NCBI GenBank assembly: GCA_949357655.1 | Contig: CASHTG010000018.1 | Coordinates: 372,001 to 436,000, forward strand | DNA length: 64,000 bases | From: Parascedosporium putredinis | Taxonomy: Eukaryota; Ascomycota; Sordariomycetes; Microascales; Microascaceae | Direction: 5' to 3' | Shown here: piece after piece, positions 1 through 11,718 of the stretch | How positions within the stretch are numbered: the first letter of the stretch is position 1 | Layout: each line of letters opens with the position of its first letter | The notes under the pieces: generated by a model | Told to the model about the DNA's origin: nothing | Databases searched by the model: none | Seen by the model: only the letters and a program-made list of their open reading frames with translations | Translations under genes and position numbers: made by a program

Positions 1-353
1 AAGCGCTTCGACGGTGTCTTCCTCTACTTCGAGGACAACGCCGGTGTCGTACGTATTTCCTGAATACTCCCCCATTGGCCCTTGTTTCGTCTCCAGGGGA
101 GAGCCCTATCCCTTGTCTCGTCTCCCTGCTAACGCAACGCTTGCTTTTTATAGATCGTCAACCCCAAGGGTGAGATGAAGGGCTCTGCCATCACCGGTCC
201 CGTAGGAAAGGAGGCTGCCGAGCTATGGCCCGTACGTACTCTTCCCGCTCCTCGCACGCTTGTGGAAGTTATTTATCTTTTGGAGCCATGTACTAACTTG
301 GGAATTTTCTTTGCCTCCAGCGTATCGCCGCCAACTCCGGTGTCGTCATGTAA
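1..353 (+). CDS. rpl23: 60S ribosomal protein uL14 (Rpl23), 3' part
   Basis: This is the C-terminal part of ribosomal protein uL14, a large-subunit protein that sits at the intersubunit face. Three exon pieces are visible: 1-48, 154-231 and 321-353, separated by introns 49-153 (GTACGT..TAG, branch GCTAAC at 128-133) and 232-320 (GTACGT..CAG). Spliced, they read KRFDGVFLYFEDNAGV, then IVNPKGEMKGSAITGPVGKE, then a short tail ending IAANSGVVM and TAA at 351-353. This matches the conserved end of the eukaryotic family, about 52 of roughly 140 residues. The 5' part lies outside the window. The reading frame is intact in all pieces, which is notable because most other genes here contain frame breaks. 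Confidence 0.96.
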
Positions 354-2283
354 ACTCTTCTTGGTAACATGTCTGGTGTTTGGAGCGAAAGGAAAAACCA
401 AAATCTTTTCAAATTACAGCGGGAAAACCCTACGAAAGAATACAAGGAAAGACTTCAGCAAAGAGGCCGCCGCCCAAACCTCCCAACAATCACGAAAAAC
501 CCTTCGGGGAAGGAGACAAAAAGGACTAGAGGCGAGTCCTTCTTCGACCACAGTCCCCCACGGTTTTGCCAGGAGAGGAAAACTGCACGGGATGGTATGA
601 GGGGAAAGGGGCGCTTGGGGGAGGCTGGAATGGAAACGATAAAACAACCAAAGGGTAGTGGAAATTCATCATCATGAATGGAGTTATCAAGTTCTTTTTT
701 TCCTCTCGCCTCTCTTGCTTCTCTCCATTCTCCTACCTCTCTCTCTGTGACATGATTCTCCCTTTCAGTAGCATCCGTCTGTGTCCATAGCCGCTATTCC
801 CTCTCCACCAACACCTTGACTTGGATCGCGACAAGTCTACGGAACAAGTGACAAGCCGACCGATTCCAACCGCAAATCAAGGTTCCCGGCTCTTTTCCCC
901 TACCCGCCCACCCTCAGTTATCCGTAATACCCACCTGGCCGCCGCTCGCCCGTCCGGGTATTCCTCGTGATCTCGTCTCAGAAGTCGTTGCAAGTCGCAT
1001 CAGACATCAACCACTCTTGGCTAGCCTCCATGAAGGACGAGCCCTTCTTTTACACGGCGACATGAACGTCTCAGACAGAAAAGAAAGGGCAGCGGTAGTA
1101 CGTTCAAATATCTCTCTTGTCTCTTCATCAGCTTGCACTCCACACCAATACAGAGGTGGCTCGCATTATCATGGTGTCTATTCGTTTCCATCACCCTCAG
1201 GAATTACTGAGGGGACGAAAACCATAAGCGATAAGAAAAAAAGGCAACGAAAAGTCAATACAGACAGGCACGAGAAGTCAGCTGGGGATCCAGGGGATGG
1301 AGGTAAGAAAAATGGCAGCCAGAAGAAGAAAATAGTCTGTATTAGAAAAGACAGCCAGAGAAAACAAACAAGACAAGAAAACGTTCCTAGCAAGGATCGT
1401 CCTCTCCCTGTCCCCCCTCTCTCTCACCACTCTCTCCCTTTCCTTCCTTCAATTTTCCGAATTCCGTCTACCGTCCATCGTCCCATGTATATGCCCTTTT
1501 AATCAACATACGAACAAAAGAAAATCGAAAGAAAAGTGCAGCTTCGGGAATAGGAGAAAAAAGGATAAACTAAAGAAAACGACGATGACAGAAGAAAACA
1601 CCGCCCTCGTGAGGGCGGCTTGGTATCTCCATTGAATGATAAAGACATCTTCCCCCTTCGTTGCTTCGTCTTCGCTTTCCTCCCTGTTTCGTATGCCTGC
1701 TCTTGTCCTCATAGTCAAGTATAAATACAGCCAACCCCTTGTGAGAATTAAAAAGAAAAGAAAAAGAAGTTGATGTGCGCGCCGGGTATGCGAATGTATG
1801 CCGTTTTTGTTCATGCTATTGCTCCGATGCCTTGCGAAGATAACGACGGGCGGTGAAAAAAAAAGAAAAATGAGAAACGCAGTGAAAAAATAACAAAAGA
1901 GACAGAGTTGTTCCCCTCTAGCCTCACCCGGCGAGTGGGCGATGGCAATTGTGGTGAGGGAGGCACTAAAGAGGACAGATGCCCTGTCTGATTAGAGCAA
2001 GGATTGACTATAATAGTCAATGGGTCCATGTGGAGAATCCATGGCCATGAATTACTATACGATCGCGATTGTGGTGATGAGAGGTTCCTATAATGGAGAT
2101 GTGGTAGGATGTTCGTGGTGTTCTTCTCGGGGTCTCAGAATGGTCTCCCGGGAGGCCCTGAAGAGGGGTCGTTGTGGTTATTCGGGCATATCTGCGATCA
2201 CAGGGTGACATATCCTTGTGTCGGGAGGATACCGTGATGCCATATTGCCGGGTGTTAAGGTCCAGGGGACTTCTGGCCATTGC
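354..2283. other. intergenic, no gene supported
   Basis: The sequence holds the 3' flank of uL14 and the 3' flank of the converging gene at 2284-6333. It is rich in purine and pyrimidine tracts, and its open frames have no family resemblance or splice-supported structure. I see no tRNA or repeat in it. Confidence 0.6.
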
Positions 2284-2824
2284 TTAGCTGGTCTTGATCT
2301 TTCCCTCTTTCTTGGGCTCCTTCGCGCCCTTGCTCTTGACCGAGGGAGAATCCTTGACCGCAATCTTTGGCGTCTTATTAACCTTGGCCGCCTTGGCTGG
2401 TTTGGGGGTCTTGACCGCCTTCTGCTCAGCCGCCGCCTGGTGTGTATCGGTAGTGGGGCTGGGTTCCGCCGTCGTCGGCTGAGTGCTCGTGGCATCGGCG
2501 GAGCCACTGGCTGTCTTGCTGGTATCTTCAGCCGCCTCGGTTCCCTCGTCGCCACCCGCTGCCTTCTCCGCCTTCTTGCGCGCCAGGGTCGCTTTGCGCT
2601 TATCGACAGCCTGCTGCATAGATCCGCTCGCCCATCGGCCTGAGATTATCAAGTTAGCGCACACACTCGTAAAAGAAACATGAAGGGGCGGGTAGTTGTG
2701 AAACTAGCTTACTCTTCATTGAGCGCGACATCTTCTCCGACTTGGTAAGCGCTGCATACTGTTGAGCGCTCATGCCATCTTGGTCAGCTTGGTTATCGGT
2801 GGGGAGTCGGGCGGTTGCGGCAGC

Positions 2825-2860
<36 letters not shown>

Positions 2861-5800
2861 TGTTGCTGGTGCTGCTTTTCTTGTTGCTGGGGCCGTTGGT
2901 TCTTGACCGGCGTCTTATTCGACGCCTTCTTCGAGGCTCCCTTCTTCTTGGCGGAACCGGAAGTGGAAGCTGCGGCGGCAGCGGCGTCCGCAGCATGGTT
3001 GGTAAGGTGCAAGGTGGTAGTAGTGCCGGAACCGGAAGAGGACACGCCATTAGCCTGACCGCCCCCGGCAGTGAAGAACTTGATGCGGGGTCGCTGCTCC
3101 TGCGCCCCATGTTCAGCCCCGGAGGCTCCATCGTGGATGGAAGGAAGCTGAAGGGTATTGTTTGCGGTGCTCTCCTCAGCCTTCTTCGTGACCCTGCGCA
3201 CGCGCTTGGGCTTTACCTGCTGAGCGCCCGCATGCTCCTGGCCATCAGCATCTCGGAATTTGCGCTGGCGCTTGGGCCGGAAGGAATAAGAAGAGTCCGC
3301 CGACGCCTCGCTAGAAGTCGAGGAGGATGACCCTGGCCGCGAGTCTTCGGTAGGCTCCGTGCTGGCTACGGATGGTGCGTTGGAGAGGGCCCGGATATTC
3401 TTGGCACCGGGCTTGAGAGTAACGATCCTCTGGTTCTTGCGGAGAGGAGGTGTTTCGGATTCATGGTCCTCCTCCTCTTTGTAGTAGACTCCGGCATGGG
3501 CATTGTTGCCACTAGTATGGAGGTGCTGATGATTTCCGCTAGGCCCAAGAGAATTCCGGGCGCCCGGAGCTTCGTCCACGGAGGCTTGTTGGGCTTTGTT
3601 GGTTGCGCGCCGAATGCGCTTCGGAGGAGGCGGCTGCATTGCCTCGTCATGCATGCTGGTATCGTCATCGCCTACAGCCGAAAATGTCTCGGTAGGTGAG
3701 GCGGCGCGCTTGCCTCGGCCACGGCGGGATTTGCCTTCGGTTTGGGGAGTGAGGCCAGTCCCATTGGCCAAAGGCGAGTCGCGGCTCACCTCCCCAGTCG
3801 CGTGGTCGAGATCTTCAGTATAGCTTTCCACAAGCCTGCTACCTCGCTTGCGCCTGGGTGGGACGGGTGTAGCGCTCCGACTGACGACAGCGGTGGCAGC
3901 GGCAGTGGCCGGGTCGAATAATTCACGAGGCTTCCTGATGCGCTTACTCGTAACAACGGGAGCGACTTCATCGGCGGCCTCGGTAGCTTTAGCAGATCGC
4001 AGGGGTCGCTGCGGAGAGAGCGCCGGGGCTCGCCTCCATCCTCGACGTCGCCGGGGTATCGCTGGGCGATGGGGTCCTGTTTGCCGACCTTGGCCTGGTG
4101 GCTATCATAGCGGAAGCCATAAGCAGCAGCTTGGATGCGATCTTGATTGCGCCAGTAGGCCGTCTCCCTCTCGTCGGGCGTCAGCTTAGCCCGATAGCCC
4201 TTGACAATAAACGTCTTGCGGGTGACCCGAGCAGATCTCTTTTCCATCTGCTCATAAGCCTCGTCGTGGGCTTTGCGGCGCTCGATATTTTCGTGATCGT
4301 CAACGATTGCGCCGAGCTTGAGGTATTCTTCTTGGAGCGCGACCAAAGTATCATTGACGTGAGCGCACATGTCGTACAGTTCCTCGTCAGCCATATCCTT
4401 GTAATTCTGGAGAACATCCCTGAACTCGTCTGTGTCTCTAAGCCGAGGATATTCGTAAAACTTTTGAGCCGGGAGCTCGTCGGGTGTGTGTGTTTCGGCC
4501 TCATCAATATCATCGTCGTCATGGGCAGCAGGGCTGCTCGCAGCGGTAGCGTGGTTAAGCTCAGGAACAGGGGAGTTTAGACCGGAAGGGCCAAGGCCGG
4601 GGACGCCGCGCCCGACTCAACAGGCTCATCAACATCGTCATGCTCGGCATCAGGGCCCCCAAGATCCGCGTCTTCGTCCCCATTCGCCATCATCTCAGCA
4701 TCCGCCTTCGTCATAGGGGTAGAAGACGACGCCTTGACGCCATCGTGGGAGGCTGACTCGTCGAACTGCGGGAGACGGCTTTCCGGATGCTTGACCCATT
4801 GACCAGGAAGATGAGCGGTGAGGTGCGACCAGGGGTAGGTGGGAGGTGGCGTGTGGCGGTCCTCGTCCTCCTCCGTGGTCATTTGAATATCAACTGTGGG
4901 TTCCTCTTCCTCCAGGTTCTCTGGGGTTGCAACGATATCTTCGTCGATGGAGGGGCTGATGGAATTGGTCTGCTGAGAAGAATCTAGTTTAGGAGGGGTC
5001 GTCATCACCACCTCGGTATCAGGAGGCGCGGTGATGGTGATGGCCACGGTAGTTTCCGAAGTGGAGGCTAGGTCCATGTCCATAATGTCCACATTGCTTG
5101 GTGGAGACTTCAAGCGCTCGGATTTGGGGGTGAGTTGCGGAGGGTCCAGGGAAGCTTCTCCACTGTTTCTTCAGGGGCAGCCACCTCTGGTTCCGGCAAA
5201 ACGGGCTCGGTTTGGGTGACAGCGGTCGTGGGAGGGGCTGACTTTGACCGCGCGGCGTCAGCGGTGATGGGGTCAACAGGCGCCGGGGCAGGCGATTGCA
5301 TTCCAACGTCTTCGGCAAAAGCAACACGAGGAGACATGGTGCGGCCACGAGGCTTCGGGGCCTGGGGCTCGGATTCTGACGTTGCCGATTCGTGCTCAAG
5401 CTGCTGAGCGGCGCTAGAGGGGCAACTGGGATATGAGATTGGGGAATGGTAGTACGGGGCGAGATTAGGGGCTCCGCTCTTCCTTAGGCTGCGAATAAGA
5501 CTCGTCCTCCTGGTTCTGCGAAACTTGAGTAGACGAAGGTTCAGCCGCCATGGGCTTAGCGTTGGAGTGTTGCGGGGTGCGAGGAGACTCCAAGGGCTCC
5601 GGAGACCTGGTGATGTGCGAGGCTCGAGCAGCCTCCGCTTCCTTGATGAGTGCAGCGGGGAGAGGGAACTCGATGACGAAACGCTCAGGGAGAGGAGGCT
5701 CGGCAGGCGAGTTCGGGCCGTCATCCTTGTTGTTGTTATTGTTGTTAGCCTGGCCATGACGGGCCTCGGGCGATTCATGCTCATCGTAATCCGAGTCGTT

Positions 5801-6333
5801 GCCACGTCCGCCAACCTCGATGGTGTCCTTGACATCATGCTCGTCGGCAAATTCGGTATACGACTTGCTCTCGGCGGTTCTACGGGAAGGGTTTTCCTCC
5901 GAGGAGAGCCGTCTTGAGACAGATGTTGGCCGTGATAGATGTCGTACGCTGTAGCGCGCCTTCGGGCAGGAGGCCCAAATTCGGGCTCCTCGTCATGCTC
6001 GGCCTTCCTCTTGCGCCCGCGGGCGGATCCGGTGGGAGCGCCTAGTTGGCCCCTGACGCGGCTGGGCGTACCATCGTCGTGTAGGTCCTCAAAGGTGTAG
6101 TCAATGCGAGTCCTCTTACGAAGCGAGTGACCACCCTTTTGATTAGTGTCCTCAGCATCATCGCCACCCTCGAAGAGTTCGGTAGTCTTAGACCGTTTCC
6201 GAGGAAGAGAGGCTGGGGGCTGGACAGGGTCGGCATCCACGGAGTAATCCGTGGACTGGGAGGAGCCGGCAAGGGCGGGAAGGGTCTTGCGGCGGCCGGC
6301 TCCCCGAGGCTTACCCCCGCGTGCCGACTGCAT
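2284..6333 (-). CDS. large basic nuclear protein of unknown function (about 1,327 aa) with polyQ tract
   Basis: I do not recognise the family. The coding path starts at the ATG at 6331-6333 (MQSARGGKPRGAG) and ends at 2284, with one intron at 2640-2712 (GTAAGC..CAG) near the 3' end. Spliced length is 3,977 nt. Seven single missing bases (near 5884, two near 5455-5500, then 5149, 4582, 4012 and 2801) bring it to 3,984 nt, or 1,327 residues. The protein is rich in Pro, Ser and Glu and has several basic clusters that could be nuclear signals (RKRSK, GRKRKAEH, PKRQRKF, KRIRR). One ordered region is encoded around 4060-4480: it includes YEYPRLRDTDEFRDVL and a helical, charged stretch (MADEELYDMCAHVNDTLVAL), followed by RKTFIVKGYRAKLTPDERET. 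A polyQ run is encoded by CAG/CAA at 2826-2890. The C-terminal tail is Lys/Ala-rich. A nuclear or chromatin role is only an inference from composition. Confidence 0.75.
2826..2890 (-). repeat. CAG/CAA microsatellite encoding polyglutamine
   Basis: A CTG/TTG run on the + strand reads as CAG/CAA on the - strand and encodes about 14 consecutive glutamines, then a Pro-rich turn, near the C-terminus of the unknown nuclear protein. Interruptions by CAA codons lie toward the 5' side of the coding strand. Confidence 0.9.
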
Positions 6334-9300
6334 AGTGATAACGAAGAAACGCGAGAGCGTTTTTAATATCAATACCGACTAACGAAAGGTTAGAATGCGG
6401 TGCAGAGAAGATGATGGAAGCATAGCCGATGGGAAGAAATGAGGGAGAGATAAAGGGAGACGTTTAGGGAGAGCAGGGGGATACCCAGAAGCTAGGCAAT
6501 CGGGGACGACGCGTGCAAGAGACGAGGGGAGTTATTGAGATGAGGTGAAGACAAGAAGGGGAGTGTGGCAAAGGGGCGTGCAAATGAGAAAGCCGCCAGA
6601 TGACGTTTGCGGGTAATGGACGGGAGAGCCCGCTTTGGAAGGCGAGGTGGTAGCAGGTACTGGCAAGGCAAAGGAAAACGATGAAAGAAAGACCCAAAGA
6701 ATGCTTGCGGCCAATACGAACATACGAAAAGGGAAAAGGAAGAATCGCCAGAACGCGCGACGTTGTGTCTGGGCGATGTGTGTTTTTGATCTCCTTTGCC
6801 TTTGTCCGTGGTTTGCGGAAGCCCAGCGTCGGCTCCGTCGCAAAGGGGGAAGGAAGAAAAAATGGGACGACGACACGGCGTCGTCCAACACACGTGTAGG
6901 AAGCGGAAAGGAGCCCAAAGGCGGACAACACGGGAGCAAAAGCAAATGAAAAAGATGCGATGCGGCTGTCTTCTAACCTAAGTCATGCCGTCGCGAACTC
7001 GCGCGGAGGAATGGACAAAGGAAAACGGGCAGAAGGCGATGATGAAAATGATGAGTCGCGAACAAAGGGGAGATGAGATGAGACTCGAGAGAGAGATGCC
7101 TTGGAGTGCGTGCGTATGTGTGTGTGGTGTGTGTGTGTGCTTGCTTGTGTGTGTGTGTGTGTGTGTGCGGTACAGGCGGCAGGGAACAGTGAAGAGTGTG
7201 AGAGCGAGTGAGAGGGAGAGCCTCATGGCCTAGCTGGGCCATGGGGGCCAAGAATCAAGGTCGAAAAACAAGACTTACTCAAATGGATTCTGGTCTAAAA
7301 ATAGATAAAGATGATCTCTCGCATGAAGAGAATCTGGAGACGTGAATTTTAGGATGCCAAATGTGGTCCTGGGGTGGGTATCTGGTGGTCGGTTGATGTG
7401 TAAAAGAGGAATATGGGGAAAATAAAAAATGAAGGGCGAGATTTACTGAGGCGGCGGAGGTGTTGGCGTGGATGCCGGTTTGGGAGTGAGAGCGGGAGTA
7501 GGAGTAGGAGTGGGAGCCAGACTAAGCCAAAGCCAAGTGTGGTATTGTGTGGTGTTGTGGTTGACTCTGTGTGGTCTGCGCGCTGTGTCTTGTCTGTGGT
7601 AGCCAGTCCTAGCACGGTTGGCGTGTGGCTATTGGTGTCTGTGAGTGAGTTGAGAGTGAGTGAGAGCCAGCGGGAGTGTGCTGCGCTAGCTGCTAGTTGA
7701 CAAGCCCCCAAAAATGGGTCGGGGCGGATGGCCTCAAAAAGCTGGAGAACATGAGTATAATGCGCCGAATGCCAGCACCCAGCATCCCAACCCGTGCGAG
7801 TAAAATGCAATCGGATGCAGAAAACGCGGCTTACCTAGAGGAGATGTCTCCTGAATTATAGAAAAAGGTGAATAGAATGCTGCCGACGGACCAGGGGACG
7901 CCCGAAATTCTGAGCCACCGCGAAGGCGTCCAAGCTGACCACCAGCGCCCGGTGCTTGCTGTGCGTTGGGTACGGAGCCTTACAAGTCCTGATCCGAGAC
8001 GCACCAGGAAATAAAAAGAATCGAGCCTTGGCTCACACGTTTCTGCAGATACTAGGGCAGAGTGTGGAAGTTGAGAAATTGTGTGTGCGTGCGTGTGTGT
8101 GTGAGAGAAAAGACGGAGAATAGGTGAGAGGGGAGATTGATGAGAGAAAATGAAAGAGGGCAAGGCGCAAGGAGATGCAAAAGCGAGAGGGAGAAAAAAG
8201 TGTGCTGGAGCAAAAAACGGAACCCAAGCCCCGTTCGCGTCAAGGGCAATTTTCTGCAATAGATAAAAACGAGGATCGATAAATTTTCTATTCGATCTCT
8301 CTCTTTCTCCGATTGCACCAGTCGCTGTTGGTGTCTCGCGGTGATGGTAAAGGAAGGGGCGACCTGGCGTCAGATATCCCGAAATCAGATCGGATCTGAA
8401 AAATGGAAAGGCTGCCACTCTAGCAGGTGTCTCTGGCCTAGCCGTTGGAGGAGGCGGCGGGCACCTCGGGGGTGGATCAGGGAGCAATGGACCAATCCAC
8501 GTTGACCTTGGTCCACTCCCAGCACAGCAAGGAAATCAACCTCGTGCAAGTGACAGCACTACGACCTCCACGATCAGGCTCAGCAATTAATACTTCGTAG
8601 CTTGAGCTGTAGGGCCTTCGTCCGCATTGAGCGCTGCTCCATCGACACTAGGCTTCGAGTGTTATTGAAGCGACTGGATCACTATGTCCACTGTAATAAT
8701 TGTAACCGCCTGCTCCTCAGCGCTGCCGACCTCAAGCTGCCGAGAGAACGACCCAACCGCTTGGAATCAGAGCGGACGCACCCTCGTAACCCGTCCACCA
8801 GAGCCACCTCCATCTACACTACGCTCAGCACCACTCGAGCCCACCGGATTGAAACATTGAACTTCAATTACAGGCTGTTGGGTGGGAAAACCGCTACGCT
8901 GGTCGAGTTATTACCATTGTGGTGCGCCCGTGAGAGGAGGCGCACTGTTCAAGCTGGCCGCGCTGTCTAATCACCCACGCACGACCACGGCGTGTACACG
9001 TCAGGTACTTGGCCTCCCTCCCAAACCGTCCTCGACTCCACGTCGCCCGAATGGAATGCAATTCAATTTCGAATTTCCCATTGGCCACCGTCTCTCGTCC
9101 GATACCCCTGCACAGTGCGGCCTTGCTCCCGCGATTTCGGCAGAGTCCCCTTTTTTCCTTTTTTCCTCTCTCCTGCTGTTGATTCTCCCACTCCCAAGTA
9201 TCATCTCAGATCTTTTGGCCACTGCCTTGCCTCACTGAGGTTTCCCACCGCAAGGAATGATAGCTTGTAGAACCAAATCACCCGACAGAGATATCTATTG

Positions 9301-11297
9301 TATTAGACAATACCGAGGTACAAAGAGTGAGAGTCAATTTTTGCCCCATGTCTTCGCAATAAGGGTGTCTTCGATCTTTTGTTGTAAGAGTCGAGCATCT
9401 ATTAATACGCAGCCGTCTCAAAATTAGACTGTATGAATACTGTACCCCGTCCGAATCAGGCAGTCTCGCCAGCCGAAGTACCTCTCAAGGTACCCGACTG
9501 ACACGTAGGACCATCGCGCCCTCATCTCGCACACATCCTTCCGAGCCATTCCGTCAGTCTCGTCCACTGTTGAAACTCAACTCTTGTTTTTATGCACGTA
9601 AGCATGCGCACACAATAGTAGACACCCGGCCGGAGCACTGGAGGAAAGGGGCGGCGGGAGGACCCTAGACGCGAAGACAAATATCTGTGATATCTTTGAT
9701 CGGCTCCATCTTCACCTAATTTATCTCTAAGAGACTTCTAATACAAGTAGACTTCGCAAAGTCGTGCTTGGGAAACCTCAATTTTGCGTGCAGAGCATTA
9801 CTCTTGGCCATATTAGCACGGGATGTCCCTAACGGGCTACTAACCCATGTCAACCATCCATTATGGCGTACAGACAATTATGATGTCCTGGCAGGGGGAG
9901 GACGAAAAAAACCTTGCATCAAGTATTAGCTTTTTTCCAAAAATCCCAAAATCCGAGATCGTGGGCAGAGCAAGTTGCAGGCCGTATATTGAATCCTTCC
10001 GTTCAGCCCTCAAGGGAAGGGAGGGAAGAAAGGGAAATGGACAAAGGAAGCGAAATAGACGTGCATCGTCGTCTTGGGCTCTGCACCAAGGCCCACGATA
10101 TCTCCCGACTTACTGTCTCGCAGAGCCTTACCCTGATGCATTTTCAGCGCGGCCACCTCAGGCGCTACGCTTCTCATTGTAGGCTTGGTGTTGGGCTCGA
10201 CGCTCTCAATCCCTCTCCAAATCTCCCGTTAGGAGACCCTGCGATCGATGATACGTGGAAAGCCTCTGCGCAAACATGATTTCACTAACCCATCAGCTTG
10301 CCCCCCTCTTCTTCATACGCAGAACCGATCGTTGGGCATCTTTTCTCGAACAATGATAGAATCCCATGGCTTCTCTCCATGCTTTCCATTCTATTTTTCT
10401 TCCCTCTCCAATTCTCGAATCAGACCACGATCGTGGTCGTCCATCCAATGATATCAAGTCTCAGCACACAATTGTGGCTTTGAGTCTTTGAGGTAAGGCA
10501 TCGGAGGCAATCGCTGTTTCACCCATCCTCAGAACCCAATGTTGCTCTGGCAGATCTTCTCTTTGTCGCCCCGTCCGTGATTGACCCGACGTCTTCTTCC
10601 TCCCTGTCGCTGCATTCCCCATCAGCATCGACACCTCCTCCGTCTGGAACATACCAAGGCCGACCCTGCATAAGGATCAGCTTGATGTACCCTAAGCATG
10701 CAGTTTCCACCTGTGGGGTACATCCCCCGCTAAACCTCGTAGGCAACAAACAGCAACCATTTTCAACCTGTCAAATACACTAACACAAAAGACACTCTTT
10801 CTCGAGCGCACATGCGATTAATAGGATAGGTTGCAATTGATGCCACTACATGATATTAAGAGACATCCACTAAAGAAGAAACAGCTCCACCGCACAAACA
10901 ACGGGGGAGAGGCCGGACCCACCCCTCAATCACTGCAATCATCAGGAAGCATCATCATCCCGTGACTTGCTCTCGTAACGATTGGCTGTTGCTCTCCTCA
11001 TGCTTGTGGTGGAAACCGGACAACCTCCAAACTACTAACTGACAGAGGCCGTTCTCCACATTAACTTCACCACCTTGACCTTTCCCCCAGGAAACCAAGG
11101 GGATCAAGCAAATCCACAGCCTACCTTTTTCCTCATTCCTCCTCTGCACCCGGACCGGATCTCGTCCTTACCCCGTCTTGCTTTACCAAGTTCCCACCCA
11201 AGCTCTTCACAAAGTCCATTTTCAATTGCTCGACAAACCAGACCGCCCCCGCCAGCACCCCCTCCCTCTTGCAAATAATCCACACAACCTAAAAGCC
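6334..11297. other. 5 kb intergenic region, no gene supported
   Basis: This gap separates the divergent starts of the unknown nuclear protein (6333) and Mtc1 (11298). It contains pyrimidine/purine-biased promoter-like DNA, a GT microsatellite and several C+T tracts. Open frames in it are low-complexity and lack splice-supported continuation. Long 5' untranslated regions of both flanking genes may lie here. I found no tRNA, 5S rRNA or transposon signature by eye. Confidence 0.5.
7107..7168. repeat. (GT)n microsatellite
   Basis: Interrupted GT/TG dinucleotide repeats span about 60 bases, in two blocks separated by CTTGCTT. They lie about 780 bp upstream of the unknown nuclear protein start. 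Confidence 0.85.
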
Positions 11298-11677
11298 ATG
11301 GCCGCCGCCAAACGTACCAAGGCCGCCCCCACCGACGAGGTCGACGAGCTCTTCGAGGGCATCGGCCCCGACACCGCCAAGAAGCCGTCCAAGCCCAAGC
11401 CAACCTCGGCCGCCGCCAAGGCCATCGCCGACCACGACATTCTCGCCGAGCTCGAGAACGAGCTGTCCTCCCAGAAACCCCCTCCCGCCCCCACACCCCG
11501 CGCGTTCGAGATGCCGCCGGTCCCAAGGGCTCGCCCGCCGCAGCTCGACGCTCCGTCGACGCTCCCGGCCCCCGCAAGTCCACGGAGAGCGCCACCTCCT
11601 TGCGTGCGAGCTTCACCCCGAGCGCCACAAGCTCCGATCTGCAGGAATCCGAGAAGAAGGGCGCCGTCTCTAGCGGC

Positions 11678-11718
<41 letters not shown>

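Noticed and set aside
2218..2643. Plus-strand frame at the left edge of the unknown nuclear protein
   Set aside because: It is antisense to the Lys/Ala-rich C-terminus and depends on strand-biased codon usage.
2713..6333. Frame changes in the unknown nuclear protein as introns
   Set aside because: The breaks shift by exactly one base within C/G runs without GT..AG sites, and coding continues directly on both sides.
6464..6981. Overlapping frames on both strands upstream of the unknown nuclear protein
   Set aside because: All are similarly open in several frames, as expected of pyrimidine-rich leader DNA, and none resembles a protein family.
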